Assembly: GCA_028277405.1 (NCBI GenBank)
Contig: JANQGH010000096.1
Coordinates: 1-38,160 of the forward strand
Direction of reading: 5' to 3'
Origin: Alphaproteobacteria bacterium
GTDB lineage: Bacteria > Pseudomonadota > Alphaproteobacteria > DSM-16000 > Inquilinaceae
DNA: 38,160 nt
Part shown: positions 1-8,160 of the stretch, piece by piece
Numbering within the stretch: the stretch's first letter is position 1
Layout of the letters: each line of letters opens with the position of its first letter
Position numbers and translations under genes: made by a program
The notes under the pieces: generated by a model
The model's input: the letters and a program-made list of their open reading frames with translations, nothing else
Database searches by the model: none
What the model was told of the DNA's origin: nothing

Positions 1-26
1 CTAGCCAGGCCGAACGGGCAGTCCTC

Positions 27-803
27 TCAGAGTTTTCGGCTCAGCCAGTCAAGCGCCTTGGCGGCTGTCCCTGGCCATTGGTCGTCAAACTGGATGTAAT
101 GGCAGGCCCCGTCGACCGCGAAGAAGTCCGCCGTTTCATAGCGCTCGGCCATCAATCGCGCGGTGCTTGTCGCCACGGCCTTGTCCTCGGTTCCTGAAAT
201 GAAGAGCAGGGGGCAGGTAACCTTGTTTTGGTCAACAAGCGTGGTTTGGTGAACGTCAAACATCCAGAAGACAAACTCGAAAAGCACCCGACCGGATTCG
301 GTGCCGAGACGCGCATGGATGTCATGTTGCATGTCGGTCGGCAGCGTGTTCAGCCCATACTTCGTCAGAAGTGCAAGGTCTTGCCCCAGCGCCTGCTCCC
401 AGAAAGCGCCTGCCGAAATGAACAGCTGTCCGAGTTCGCGCTCCCCGTCCGTCGTCGGCAAAACGCCGCTCACAATACTGCTGTTGAGAAGAACCCCCGC
501 TCTCACGGCGCCCTCGGCCGCCAGGAGTTGCGCGACAACCCCACCGAGCGAGTGGCCGACAACAACCGGACTCTCCCCAATCTCATCAATCGCCTGCCGG
601 GCATCGTCCACGAAATCGGCGATGCTCACCCCGACGAGCTTGGCATCGCGTTCCGGTCCGGGCGGCAGGTCATGATGCCGGTAGGTCAGGCTGTGGCAGA
701 CATAACCGGAAGCCTCGAAGGACGTACAGACATTTGCCATCGTCCAAGCCGCAGCGTTGGTGCCGGTCAAAAGCAGGACTGGAGGTAGAGAGCCATTTGA
801 CAT
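27..803 (-). CDS. alpha/beta-fold hydrolase
   Basis: 258-residue cytosolic hydrolase of the alpha/beta fold. An early LLLTGTNAAAW segment forms the oxyanion-side loop. The nucleophile elbow GHSLGG places Ser85, and GTEDKAV (Asp207) and ACHYIQF (His235) complete a plausible Ser-Asp-His triad. The length is normal for a complete single-domain member. The ATG at 803 has a good GGGAG ribosome site on the minus strand. The gene lies downstream of the ArsR-type gene on the same strand with about 215 bases between them, so co-transcription is possible but not shown. The substrate cannot be told from sequence; small esters, lactones or haloalkanes are all possible in this fold. Confidence 0.9.
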   Translation of the reverse strand: MSNGSLPPVLLLTGTNAAAWTMANVCTSFEASGYVCHSLTYRHHDLPPGPERDAKLVGVSIADFVDDARQAIDEIGESPVVVGHSLGGVVAQLLAAEGAVRAGVLLNSSIVSGVLPTTDGERELGQLFISAGAFWEQALGQDLALLTKYGLNTLPTDMQHDIHARLGTESGRVLFEFVFWMFDVHQTTLVDQNKVTCPLLFISGTEDKAVATSTARLMAERYETADFFAVDGACHYIQFDDQWPGTAAKALDWLSRKL

Positions 804-1019
804 CTGAAACTCCCAAAGAATCGGAGCTGCCGGACAGGGAACACACCATCGTCGCTTCGTCAGGCTAGAGTCGACGGATCTTGGGTGTTGCGCAAGACGC
901 TGCAGGTTCGCTTTGTCCGCATACCCGACACCAGTGATCGAGGCGGGGCCGCGGCCGTGCTTGTCCGCGCTGGCATTCCGGCGTCACGGTCGGCCGGGCA
1001 CTTGGATCGCAAGCTGGTA

Positions 1020-1349
1020 TCAGCAGGCCTTCGGCCCCTGGCCACAGCACGCCAGAATGTCCGGATGGCCCTGACAGCAATCGTTCAGCAGGAAAGAAAC
1101 CAATCCGCCCAGATTTGCCAGATTGGCGCGATAGATGATGCTTCTTGACTGCCGTTCCGACGCAATCAAACCGGCCTTCTCTAGGGCGGAGAGATGAAAT
1201 GAGGCGCGCGACGACGCGGCACCGACCCGCGTGCCGATGTCACCCGCCGACGCGCCGTCCTGGCCGCGTTCAATCAGATACCTGACGATGTGCAATCGGG
1301 TGCCTTGAGAAAGCGCGCCGAACATCGTGACAGCCTGCTTGTCATCCAT
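1020..1349 (-). CDS. ArsR/SmtB-family repressor with cysteine-rich C-terminus
   Basis: 109-residue winged-helix repressor. Residues 5-75 carry the ArsR-type fold, with a recognition-helix region around SSRASFHLSALEKAGLI. The tail contains Cys91, Cys92, Cys101, Cys102 and Cys109 (NDCCQG and ACCGQ motifs). A subset of ArsR proteins, such as that of Acidithiobacillus ferrooxidans, binds As(III) through a C-terminal CC plus a third cysteine, and this tail resembles that arrangement. The gene is divergent from a glutathione S-transferase across a 90-base region holding inverted repeats, the usual layout for an autoregulated repressor and its target. The inducer is inferred to be a thiol-reactive metalloid or electrophile; other DCC-containing ArsR proteins respond to other signals. 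Confidence 0.88.
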   Translation of the reverse strand: MDDKQAVTMFGALSQGTRLHIVRYLIERGQDGASAGDIGTRVGAASSRASFHLSALEKAGLIASERQSRSIIYRANLANLGGLVSFLLNDCCQGHPDILACCGQGPKAC

Positions 1350-1351
1350 AT

Positions 1352-1382
1352 TTCAATATCTCTTGAATGATTGAGATATAGT
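1352..1382. promoter_or_regulatory. divergent operator/promoter for the ArsR gene and the GST
   Basis: Two overlapping inverted repeats are visible. TTCAA-N6-TTGAA spans 1352-1367, and ATATCTC (1356-1362) pairs with GAGATAT (1373-1379). TATAGT at 1377-1382 could be the -10 element toward the GST gene. The site is AT-rich in a GC-rich background and starts three bases from the repressor start codon, which fits an autorepressed divergent promoter. The assignment to this repressor rests on position only. Confidence 0.6.
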
Positions 1383-1438
1383 CTATAGCGTGCACCTGGT
1401 CCGGTCAACCAAACCGCATGCCCTCAAGGATCAGCGCC

Positions 1439-2140
1439 ATGAAAATCGTCAGCTTCAAGATCTGTCCCTTCGTTCAGCGCGTCACCGCGCTTCTGGCGGC
1501 AAAGGGCGTTGAGTACGACATCGACTACATCAGCCTGAAGGACAAGCCGCAGTGGTTTCTCGACATCTCGCCCAACGGCCAGGTGCCTGTGTTGATCACC
1601 GATGGCGGCCAGGCCCTTTTTGAGAGCGATGCGATTGTCGAGTATCTCGAGGAGGCCTATCCGCGCCTTCAGCCCGACATCGCGCTTGAAACCAGGGCAA
1701 CCAACCGCGCGTGGAGCTATCTGGCGTCGAAGAACTATCTGGTTCAATGCAGCGCCCAGCGCAGCCCCGACAGAGACACGTTGCAAGAGCGCAGCGCGAA
1801 GCTTGGCAAGGCCTTCGACCGCATGGAAAAGCACCTTGGCGACCAGCCCTATTTCGGCAGCGAAATCATCGGCATGGTCGATATCGCGTGGCTGCCGCTG
1901 TTGCATCGCGCCAGCATTGTGGAGGCGCATTGCGGCTATGACTTTATTGGCGACCGCCCGAGGCTCAAAGCCTGGCAGAAGACACTTCTTGCCAACGATT
2001 TGGCGCAGAAGTCAGTCGCGCGGGATTTCGATGAGGCCTTCAGCAGCTTTTATCTCTCCGATCAAACCTATCTCGGCCGCGGTTGCGATGTCGCCGATCC
2101 CTGCATTGGCGGGCCTTGCTCGACGGACGCCTGCTGCTGA
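1439..2140 (+). CDS. omega-like glutathione S-transferase family protein
   Basis: 233-residue protein with an N-terminal thioredoxin-fold GST domain (about 1-80) and an alpha-helical C-terminal domain. The CPFVQRV motif supplies a catalytic Cys as in omega and glutaredoxin-like GSTs rather than Tyr or Ser. NGQVPVL gives the conserved cis-Pro and ESDAIVEYLEE the glutathione-binding region. The last 16 residues are cysteine-rich (CDVADPCIGG followed by PCSTDACC), which is unusual for the family. AAGGA at 1426-1430 favours this ATG over one at 1418. It is divergent from the ArsR-type gene and precedes a methyltransferase by 32 bases. Likely reactions are glutathione-dependent reduction or thiol transfer; the human omega enzyme GSTO1 reduces methylarsonate, but that substrate is only an inference here. 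Confidence 0.88.
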   Translation: MKIVSFKICPFVQRVTALLAAKGVEYDIDYISLKDKPQWFLDISPNGQVPVLITDGGQALFESDAIVEYLEEAYPRLQPDIALETRATNRAWSYLASKNYLVQCSAQRSPDRDTLQERSAKLGKAFDRMEKHLGDQPYFGSEIIGMVDIAWLPLLHRASIVEAHCGYDFIGDRPRLKAWQKTLLANDLAQKSVARDFDEAFSSFYLSDQTYLGRGCDVADPCIGGPCSTDACC

Positions 2141-2172
2141 CCGCAAAGCCCACCTATCAAACGGCCCCTGGC

Positions 2173-2928
2173 ATGAATGAACTCAAGCTTCTGTTTGATC
2201 TGCATGGCGACGGCGAGCGCCAGGGGCCCGGCGGGGAGGAGGAGACCCGCCTGGCCGTGACGCTGTCCGGGCTGCGGGGTGAGCGGGGTTTGAAGATCGC
2301 CGATATCGGATGCGGCACCGGGGCCTCGACGCTGGTGCTGGCGCGCGCGCTCGACGCCCAAATCACGGCCGTGGATTTCCTGCCCGGCTTTCTTGCAAGG
2401 CTTGAGGCGGCCGCCCGGCGCGACGGGCTCGGCGCTCGGATCGAGACGCTTGCCGCCTCCATGGACGCGCTGCCCTTCGACGAGGGTTCGTTGGACGCGA
2501 TCTGGTCGGAAGGGGCGATTTACAATATCGGCTTTGAGACAGGCATTCAGGCCTGGCGGCGGTTCCTGAAGCCCGGGGGTGTTCTGGCGGTCAGCGAGCT
2601 GACCTGGCTGACGGCCGAACGGCCGGCCGAGCTGAACGATCACTGGGCGGCGGAGTATCCCGAGGTCGCCACGGCCGGGGCAAAACTGTCCCAGCTTGAG
2701 GTGCACGGCTATGTGCCGCTGGGCTACTTCCCGCTGCCCCGCGCCTGCTGGCTGGACACTTACTACCGCCCCCTGCAAGGCCGGTTCGAGAGCTTCCTTG
2801 AGCGCCATAACCGCTCAGCGGCCGCGCAGGCCGTCGTCGCGGCGGAGCAGGCGGAGATCAGCCTCTATGAGCGCTACGCCGACTTCGTCAGCTATGGCTA
2901 CTACGTGGCGCGCAAGCTGGCTGATTGA
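2173..2928 (+). CDS. class I SAM-dependent methyltransferase
   Basis: 251-residue methyltransferase. Motif I is IADIGCGTGAS, followed by an acidic strand end (ITAVDF), the SMDALPF segment and KPGGVLAVSE, which is the normal order for a Rossmann-fold class I enzyme. The ATG at 2173 gives the conventional N-terminus; longer readings would run into the GST gene. It lies 32 bases after the GST and is probably co-transcribed. Only two cysteines are present (in GCGTG and in RACW), so it lacks the cysteine set of canonical ArsM arsenite methyltransferases. The acceptor is unknown; a small thiol or other xenobiotic would fit the neighbours. Confidence 0.85.
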   Translation: MNELKLLFDLHGDGERQGPGGEEETRLAVTLSGLRGERGLKIADIGCGTGASTLVLARALDAQITAVDFLPGFLARLEAAARRDGLGARIETLAASMDALPFDEGSLDAIWSEGAIYNIGFETGIQAWRRFLKPGGVLAVSELTWLTAERPAELNDHWAAEYPEVATAGAKLSQLEVHGYVPLGYFPLPRACWLDTYYRPLQGRFESFLERHNRSAAAQAVVAAEQAEISLYERYADFVSYGYYVARKLAD

Positions 2929-3119
2929 CCGGCGCCGCCGAAGGCATGGCTTTCGCGGCAAGTACGGTGCCCGGGATGGCGCGATGGAGCCTTTCCGCCC
3001 GAGCCGCCATCGTTGGTTCGTCGCTCCGATCGGCGGCCGACTCAAAACCTTGATGCTCGGAACGTCGCTGTGTCAGGGATTATGTTGCAGGGCAGATCTG
3101 AGCCGTAAGGAACCGCAGC

Positions 3120-3956
3120 ATGATGTATGCCGCCTTGGACGATCTCAACCGGAGGCCGGAGCCGTTTTCGCGCTGCACGATCGACACGCTCTGGACCGAT
3201 CCCTGGATCGCGCGGAAGATGCTGGACTATCATCTGGATCAGGGCACGGACCTGGCCTCGCGCCGGTTTGAGACCATTGACGGGATTGTCGACTGGGTCG
3301 ACCGCAAGCTTGGCCTCTCCGGCAAATCCGTCTGCGATCTAGGCTGCGGCCCCGGCCTCTACGCCATGCGCATGGCGGGCCGGGGCGCCACGGTGACGGG
3401 CGTCGACTTCTCGGCCGTCGCCCTGGCGCACGCCCGCGCGGAAGCGGCCGCGGGAAATATGGCGATCGCGTATCGCCAGGCCGACTATCTGACCGACGAT
3501 CTGCCCGGCGATCAGGATCTCGTCACCCTGATCTACTGCGATTATTGCGTCCTCTCGCCGCAAGACAGGCAGCGCCTTCTAAAGCGGATCAAGGGAATGC
3601 TGAAGCCCGGCGGAGCACTTGTCTTCGACGTGTACGCCACGGCACAGTTCGCCCAACGCAAGGAAGCGGCGACCTACGGGCGCAACCCCATGGGCGACTT
3701 CTGGTCGCCCGACGACCATTTCGGCTTCCAGACCATTTTCCTGTACGAGGAGCAAAATCTCGCCCTCGATCGCTACCTGATCGTCACGCCCACGCGCCGG
3801 TTCGAGATCTTCAACTGGCTGCAGTACTTCGATCCCGAAGCGATTTCGGCCGAAGTCACTCGGGCCGGCCTGGCAGTCGAGGAGATCGTCGCGCTCGCCA
3901 ACGGTGAACCGTGGACACCGGAGGCCGGAGAGTTGGCCATCATCGCCCGTGCCTGA
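3120..3956 (+). CDS. class I SAM-dependent methyltransferase
   Basis: 278-residue methyltransferase. Residues around 72-82 carry motif I (VCDLGCGPGLYAMRMA), then VTGVDFS ends the second strand, and KPGGALVFDVY is the post-core strand. A ribosome site TAAGGA sits about eight bases before the ATG. The N-terminal 70 residues (FSRCTIDTLWTDPWI region) form a helical extension, seen in many small-molecule methyltransferases. It is separated from the previous methyltransferase by 191 bases and is not clearly a paralog of it. The acceptor is unknown. Confidence 0.88.
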   Translation: MMYAALDDLNRRPEPFSRCTIDTLWTDPWIARKMLDYHLDQGTDLASRRFETIDGIVDWVDRKLGLSGKSVCDLGCGPGLYAMRMAGRGATVTGVDFSAVALAHARAEAAAGNMAIAYRQADYLTDDLPGDQDLVTLIYCDYCVLSPQDRQRLLKRIKGMLKPGGALVFDVYATAQFAQRKEAATYGRNPMGDFWSPDDHFGFQTIFLYEEQNLALDRYLIVTPTRRFEIFNWLQYFDPEAISAEVTRAGLAVEEIVALANGEPWTPEAGELAIIARA

Positions 3957-4012
3957 GTGCTGGCAGGCTAAGCATTGATCCTGGCTGGTCCTTGGTGGTG
4001 CACGCGAAGCCA

Positions 4013-4876
4013 TCACACCGCACTGCGTGCGTAGATACGGCAGGCCGTCGCGGACGCGATGGCCACCTGTTCCGTCTCGGACAGGCCCGACAGCCAAGCG
4101 CGATGCGCGGCCCAGATCTGCCCGTAGCGGCCGGACAGCGTCGAGACCGGCCAGTTGCTGCCCAGCATCAGCCTGTCCGGACCGAAGCAGGCGAGCGCAT
4201 GATCGGCGTAAGGCCGCCAGTCCGAAGCCGTCCAGTCCCCCCAGCGGCAGCACATCTCAAGGCCCGAGAGTTTGGCCGCCACGTTGGTCCGCGCCGCCGC
4301 CTTGCCCAAGAGGTCGGCCCAAGGCTGGAATCCGCCCTCGGCGACCGGCGGGTTGTTGAGATGATCGAGGACGATCGTGAGGTCGGGACAGGCATCGGCC
4401 AGGCGCGGCAACCGTTCCAGGTGGGCCATGGAAATGCCGACATAGTCGAAGCTCAGACCGGCCTGGGCGATCCGGTTCAGGCCGGCAATGACGGTGTCCT
4501 GTAGTACCCAATCCGGGTCGGGTTCGGTATTGATCAGATGCCGGATGCCGACCAGGTCGGCGACATCGCCAAGCCGTTCCAGCGCCGCCGCCAACGAAGC
4601 AGCGTCCGCCAGAGGCAGCCAGCCCACGACACCCGCGACCCAATCGTGCTCACGCGCGATCGCCAGCAGGGCGTCGGTCTCTTCCAGGTCATCCACGGCC
4701 TCGACAAGGACCGCACCGTCAATGCCGTTGGCCTCCATCAGCGCTTGAAGGTCTTCGGGCCTGAACGACGCGCGCAATGGCCGCCATTTTGGATCGCCGC
4801 GATAGGGCGGCTTTTCCATCCACTGGGTCTGCAACGACCCTGCCGCCCAAAGGTGGACATGGGTGTCAATCGTCAT
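4013..4876 (-). CDS. amidohydrolase family protein (lactonase/decarboxylase type)
   Basis: 287-residue TIM-barrel hydrolase of the amidohydrolase-2 family, which includes sugar lactonases and aromatic-acid decarboxylases. It begins TIDTHVHLW with the metal-binding HxH (His6, His8). VLDHLNNPP supplies a later His/Asp region and LGSNWPVS lies near the end. Many members have GSDWPV at that last motif, so the Asp-to-Asn change deserves attention, although GSNFPV-type variants are common in the family. The most likely role is hydrolysis of a sugar-acid lactone. The decayed dehydrogenase tail just upstream would fit a former sugar-oxidation operon. Confidence 0.85.
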   Translation of the reverse strand: MTIDTHVHLWAAGSLQTQWMEKPPYRGDPKWRPLRASFRPEDLQALMEANGIDGAVLVEAVDDLEETDALLAIAREHDWVAGVVGWLPLADAASLAAALERLGDVADLVGIRHLINTEPDPDWVLQDTVIAGLNRIAQAGLSFDYVGISMAHLERLPRLADACPDLTIVLDHLNNPPVAEGGFQPWADLLGKAAARTNVAAKLSGLEMCCRWGDWTASDWRPYADHALACFGPDRLMLGSNWPVSTLSGRYGQIWAAHRAWLSGLSETEQVAIASATACRIYARSAV

Positions 4877-4900
4877 CCGCCGATCCCCTCGCCAAACATC

Positions 4901-5040
4901 TCACGAACGCGCCGTCGTTACTGAGGTATCTGGTTCGCGCAGGATCACGCCACCATTGATCTCGACGATGTCCCCGCAATCCGCACGATGCGGTTGCGAC
5001 CGGGCTGGCGAGCAGGGCGGCAAAGCCTCGCCTCTCAGGC
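4901..5040 (-). pseudogene. remnant of a short-chain dehydrogenase C-terminus
   Basis: One minus-strand frame ends in GDIVEINGGVILREP and stops at 4901-4903. A second frame just before it reads GFAALLASPVATASCG. Joined by a frameshift these resemble the conserved SDR ending, in which a LASP-type helix leads to TGxxxxVNGG. No Rossmann domain or catalytic YxxxK lies upstream, because the transglutaminase-like gene occupies that space. This is therefore probably a decayed fragment, with a chance match as the alternative. Confidence 0.35.
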
Positions 5041-5820
5041 GTGAAGGCGATCAAAGGGCGGCAGGCGGCCAACGCAATCGATGGCGGCCAGATCTCCGGA
5101 TGCGATCCGGTCGCCCAAGTCCAGCACGACGGGGGCGAGCGGTTCGGACAAATCGCCCAGTTCGCGCCAGCGATCCCAGGGCGAGACCAGGATATCGGAT
5201 GTGGCGAGGGCGTCCCGGATCAGGTTGACCAGCAGCAGACGCTCGCCACGATGGGTGCCGTGGCCGAACCGGCGTGCCGGGACAGGCCCTTCTCGCCACC
5301 GCCGCCACGCCTCGTCGGCGGTCATGAACCGGGCACGGGGCACGGTCGTGATCGCGAACCGGATGCCAAGCTCTTCCCGATGCTCCCGGTCGAGCTGGGC
5401 GTCGGCAACGGCCCAGTCTGACCGGTCTTCGCCCCGATGCTCCGTCACCCAATGGTCTTCGTACGGTTTGGCGCCGAGATACGAGGCAAAGCCGCACCGT
5501 ACGCGTGCCCTGAGGCCGGCGACGCGCGCCAGCGCGCAGAGCATCGCCGCATAGTCCCGGCAGGTTCCCACCTGTCGTTCAAAGGGTGGTCTTGGGGTGG
5601 ACAAGGGCAGCCTGTGGCGGGCCGTCGCCGCCTCGATCCGCTCAAGAACCGGCTTGGTCGTCCGATCAATCTGGAAGCCGGCGGGCGGTTGCCCATACAG
5701 GCTGAGCGCCGAGGCGTCGTGGATCAACAGCCCCTGAACGATCGCGCACAGGTCGCCGATCCCCGTCGGCAAGTCTGTGAGGGCGTGATGATCCGTCGGC
5801 ATGGTGAGGACGTCGAGCAT
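5035..5820 (-). CDS. transglutaminase-like cysteine peptidase-fold protein
   Basis: 261-residue protein of the transglutaminase-like superfamily. The triad is visible as Cys87 in GTCRDYA, His123 in YEDHWV and Asp140 in AVADAQLD, in the usual order. There is no signal peptide or membrane segment, so it is probably cytosolic. Prokaryotic members usually act as proteases or amidases rather than crosslinkers, and some sit in operons for peptide tagging. No ligase partner is present here, so the substrate is unknown. No clear Shine-Dalgarno precedes the ATG, and an ATG six codons later is possible. Confidence 0.85.
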   Translation of the reverse strand: MLDVLTMPTDHHALTDLPTGIGDLCAIVQGLLIHDASALSLYGQPPAGFQIDRTTKPVLERIEAATARHRLPLSTPRPPFERQVGTCRDYAAMLCALARVAGLRARVRCGFASYLGAKPYEDHWVTEHRGEDRSDWAVADAQLDREHREELGIRFAITTVPRARFMTADEAWRRWREGPVPARRFGHGTHRGERLLLVNLIRDALATSDILVSPWDRWRELGDLSEPLAPVVLDLGDRIASGDLAAIDCVGRLPPFDRLHA

Positions 5821-5940
5821 GGCCGTGCGATCAAACCCCCGGCACAGCGTTTCGGCAAGTGCGGTTCGCCCGAAACGGGCGACCGGCTGTCCGGGCCGTC
5901 ATGGTGCTCTGGCCACGGCAATCCCACAACGGTGCGGCGC

Positions 5941-6558
5941 TCAGGCGATATCCTTTACCATCAAAATCGCGTCGGTGGGTTCGACGCCGAAGTCCGAAAG
6001 GTCGAACGGCCGCCGCGCCTGTTCTCGGAATCCAGCCCGTTGATACTTGCGCACGGCGCCCGTGTTCGAGGCGGCGACGACAAGCGCCAGGCCGGGACAG
6101 TCGCCGTCCCGCGCCCGCGCCTCCGCTGCATTCAACAGGGCGGTGCCAAGGCCCTGGCCGCGGTGTTCCGGCACCACCGCGATGATGTTGATGTACCAAT
6201 GGTGTGGGACGAGGCTGACGAGCTCCTGAACCGCGACGAAGGCGTCGGGGATGCCGGGCTCGACGGGCGCGGGTGTCGCCGGCAACGGATACCCGATCAT
6301 CGCGCCAAGCGCCGCGCCGTCCGCCTCTAGGACATAGCCGTGTCGGTGGCTGAACTCGCCATCCTCCGCCGCCACCTGCGCCAGCCCGACCGCGAAACCG
6401 TCCGTGCCGTCGGGCGCCATTGCGTCCCAGAGGGTGGGCATGAAACCCTCGCTCGCCATGTCGATGACCCGCACGAGAAAGGCGGCATCGTCCGGCGTTG
6501 CCTCGCGGATGATCGGCGGCACGGGCGCGCGCTCCGTCCGTTGTTTCTGATCGGCCAA
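5941..6558 (-). CDS. GNAT-family N-acetyltransferase
   Basis: 205-residue acetyltransferase. The acetyl-CoA-binding motif A reads VPEHRGQGLGTALL at about residues 130-143, preceded by the beta-4 strand IIAVVPE and followed by a second motif ending KYQRAGFRE. The N-terminus (IREATPDDAAFLVRVID) is typical of GNAT domains. It probably acetylates a small amine or a protein N-terminus in the cytosol. It is one of two GNAT genes in tandem, but the two differ in sequence and are not a recent duplication. Confidence 0.88.
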   Translation of the reverse strand: MADQKQRTERAPVPPIIREATPDDAAFLVRVIDMASEGFMPTLWDAMAPDGTDGFAVGLAQVAAEDGEFSHRHGYVLEADGAALGAMIGYPLPATPAPVEPGIPDAFVAVQELVSLVPHHWYINIIAVVPEHRGQGLGTALLNAAEARARDGDCPGLALVVAASNTGAVRKYQRAGFREQARRPFDLSDFGVEPTDAILMVKDIA

Positions 6559-6746
6559 CGAAACGGGATTCAGGCGCGCGCGTCAATTGGCGGGTACCGT
6601 CCTCTCCGCGGGACGCTCCAGCGGCGCTTCTCGGTTCGGCGGGCATTTCCCTTGCATGGCAGTTGACCAACGGCACGGCGACGGGATAGCTGCCGCCAAC
6701 GAAAACGACCATGCAAGGACATCGGCAAACGGCGCTTTTCTGGTCC

Positions 6747-7211
6747 TTAAAGTGCCTTGCGGAAGACCACCTTGTCGTCGCCTTCCGCCCAGAAGTCCCG
6801 GATGCGGGCTTCTTCTTCATAGCCGATTTTGACATAGAATTTGCGGGTGAGCGCGAAGTCGTCGGTGCCGGACGTGTCGACGATCAGGATGCGCTGGCCC
6901 TTGGCCTTGAGATGCTGTTCGGCCGCCGCCACCAGGGCCGTGCCGAGGCGCTTGCCTTGCTGGTCGGGCCGCACGGCCAGCGCGCGCATGTTCCATGTGC
7001 CGTCCGCGAGGTCCTCCGGCACCGCGTAGCACAGGCCGACGGCGGCCCCGTCCAGATGGCAGGTCAGCAACAGCGCCCGGCCGTCCTTCGCCAGTGAGGC
7101 CGCGAGCAAACCCGGCAGCATCTCGCTTGGGAACAGCCCGGTTTGCTCGACCACCGCGCGAAGTTCGGTGATGTCGTCTGACGTGGCTGGTTTGATGATG
7201 GGGGGTGTCAT
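6747..7211 (-). CDS. GNAT-family N-acetyltransferase
   Basis: 154-residue acetyltransferase starting MTPPIIKPATSDD. Motif A is VRPDQQGKRLGTAL, and the C-terminal substrate arm contains KFYVKIGYEEEARI. The start at 7211 is preferred over one 21 codons upstream, because the shorter protein begins with the usual GNAT beta-1 strand and has an AAGAAAG ribosome site. It follows the SRPBCC gene by 52 bases on the same strand and is likely in one operon with it. The acceptor is unknown. Confidence 0.88.
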   Translation of the reverse strand: MTPPIIKPATSDDITELRAVVEQTGLFPSEMLPGLLAASLAKDGRALLLTCHLDGAAVGLCYAVPEDLADGTWNMRALAVRPDQQGKRLGTALVAAAEQHLKAKGQRILIVDTSGTDDFALTRKFYVKIGYEEEARIRDFWAEGDDKVVFRKAL

Positions 7212-7263
7212 TCGGTGTCTTTCTTGGCGAGGGTCGTGGTGGGCCTGAATTCGGCGCGCAGCC

Positions 7264-7725
7264 CTAGACGTCAAGTTCGCGCTTGTACTGGTGATGCAGT
7301 TCCTCGAAGCGGTCGATGAAGGGCTCGCCCGCCAGATGCGCCGCCAGATTGTCCAGGAAGCATTGCCAGCCGGCGCATAGGCCGGTCAGAAATTCCGGCC
7401 GCACGCCGAAATGCGAGAACACCAGCTGGCTGCCCTGCTCGTCAGGCGAGAGTTCCCATTTGATCAGGCTTTCGCCCCAGGTGTAGGCAAGCACCCTGTT
7501 CGGCTCCGCAGCGGAAACGATGCCGTCCAGCGGGTCCTCGGGTGCAAAGTCGATCAGGACCCGGCCACCGACGACCGGCTCCAGCAGCGTGGGATACTCC
7601 ATCCAGACCGCCACCTGTTCCGGATCCGAAATCGCCGCCCAAAGATCGTCGAGCGGCGTGGCATAGCGCCGCTCGAACCGAATGGCGTGGAGCGTTGAAA
7701 CAGTGGCGCCGTCGGGGATGGTCAT
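7264..7725 (-). CDS. SRPBCC/AHSA1-domain protein
   Basis: 153-residue START-like protein of the activator-of-Hsp90-ATPase-homolog group. It has the usual opening strand (IRFERRYATPLDDLWAAISDPEQV), a central GGRVLIDF strand pair, and the long C-terminal helix beginning GWQCFLDNLAAHL. These proteins bind hydrophobic ligands in a deep cavity, and many bacterial members serve in stress or xenobiotic responses. The start at 7725 omits twelve residues of a longer reading that do not fit the fold. It is the first gene of the minus-strand run toward the GNAT genes. Confidence 0.85.
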   Translation of the reverse strand: MTIPDGATVSTLHAIRFERRYATPLDDLWAAISDPEQVAVWMEYPTLLEPVVGGRVLIDFAPEDPLDGIVSAAEPNRVLAYTWGESLIKWELSPDEQGSQLVFSHFGVRPEFLTGLCAGWQCFLDNLAAHLAGEPFIDRFEELHHQYKRELDV

Positions 7726-7865
7726 GGTGGAGCCTTCTGCAGAGTTCGCTCGTCGAAACAATCGGCGTGTCTGCCGGTACCCATGTGCGGCGGCGGGATG
7801 ATCCCGGGCTGGGCCGGAACGGATCGCGGTCCCATGCGGCCACCGCCATCGTCGTCGATCGCTGC

Positions 7866-8153
7866 CTAGGCCCGTGCAAGCCTTGGCACGTCGATCTCAT
7901 CCTCGCGCTGGCGCATGTTGTAGGCATCGTGACGTGCCTGCATCTTAAGCAGGGTGTCCATCCTCACGCCGAATGCTTTTTCCACCCGTAGCGCCATTTC
8001 CGGCGACAGCGATGCGCGTTCGTTCAGAAGGCTGGACAGCGCCGGCCGGCCAACGCCGAGAGCGGCGGCTGCCTCGGTCACGGACAGGTCGTCGGGCAGA
8101 ACCGACCGCCTGATAAAGCCGCCCGGGTGCGGTGGTTTCATGCCGGCTTTCAT
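7866..8153 (-). CDS. HigA-family XRE antitoxin-like regulator, orphan
   Basis: 95-residue protein with an XRE helix-turn-helix. MKPPHPGGFIRR is the signature opening of HigA antitoxins, and LSVTEAAAALGVGRPALSSLLNE is the HTH. HigA normally follows a HigB mRNA-interferase gene, but the gene immediately upstream is the S24 repressor and no RelE/HigB-like frame is visible nearby. It begins seven bases after the repressor stop, so the two are probably co-transcribed. It may act as a second DNA-binding regulator or as an antitoxin for a toxin encoded elsewhere. Confidence 0.85.
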   Translation of the reverse strand: MKAGMKPPHPGGFIRRSVLPDDLSVTEAAAALGVGRPALSSLLNERASLSPEMALRVEKAFGVRMDTLLKMQARHDAYNMRQREDEIDVPRLARA

Positions 8154-8160
8154 GGCCCCC

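Noticed and set aside
2173..2928. Arsenite methyltransferase (ArsM) identity
   Set aside because: Motif I fits any class I methyltransferase, but only two cysteines are present, fewer than ArsM needs, so the name is not given.
6651..6717. Inverted repeat CTTGCATGG / CCATGCAAG
   Set aside because: Nine-base arms are 49 bases apart between two minus-strand genes; too short and too far apart to call a regulatory site or terminator.
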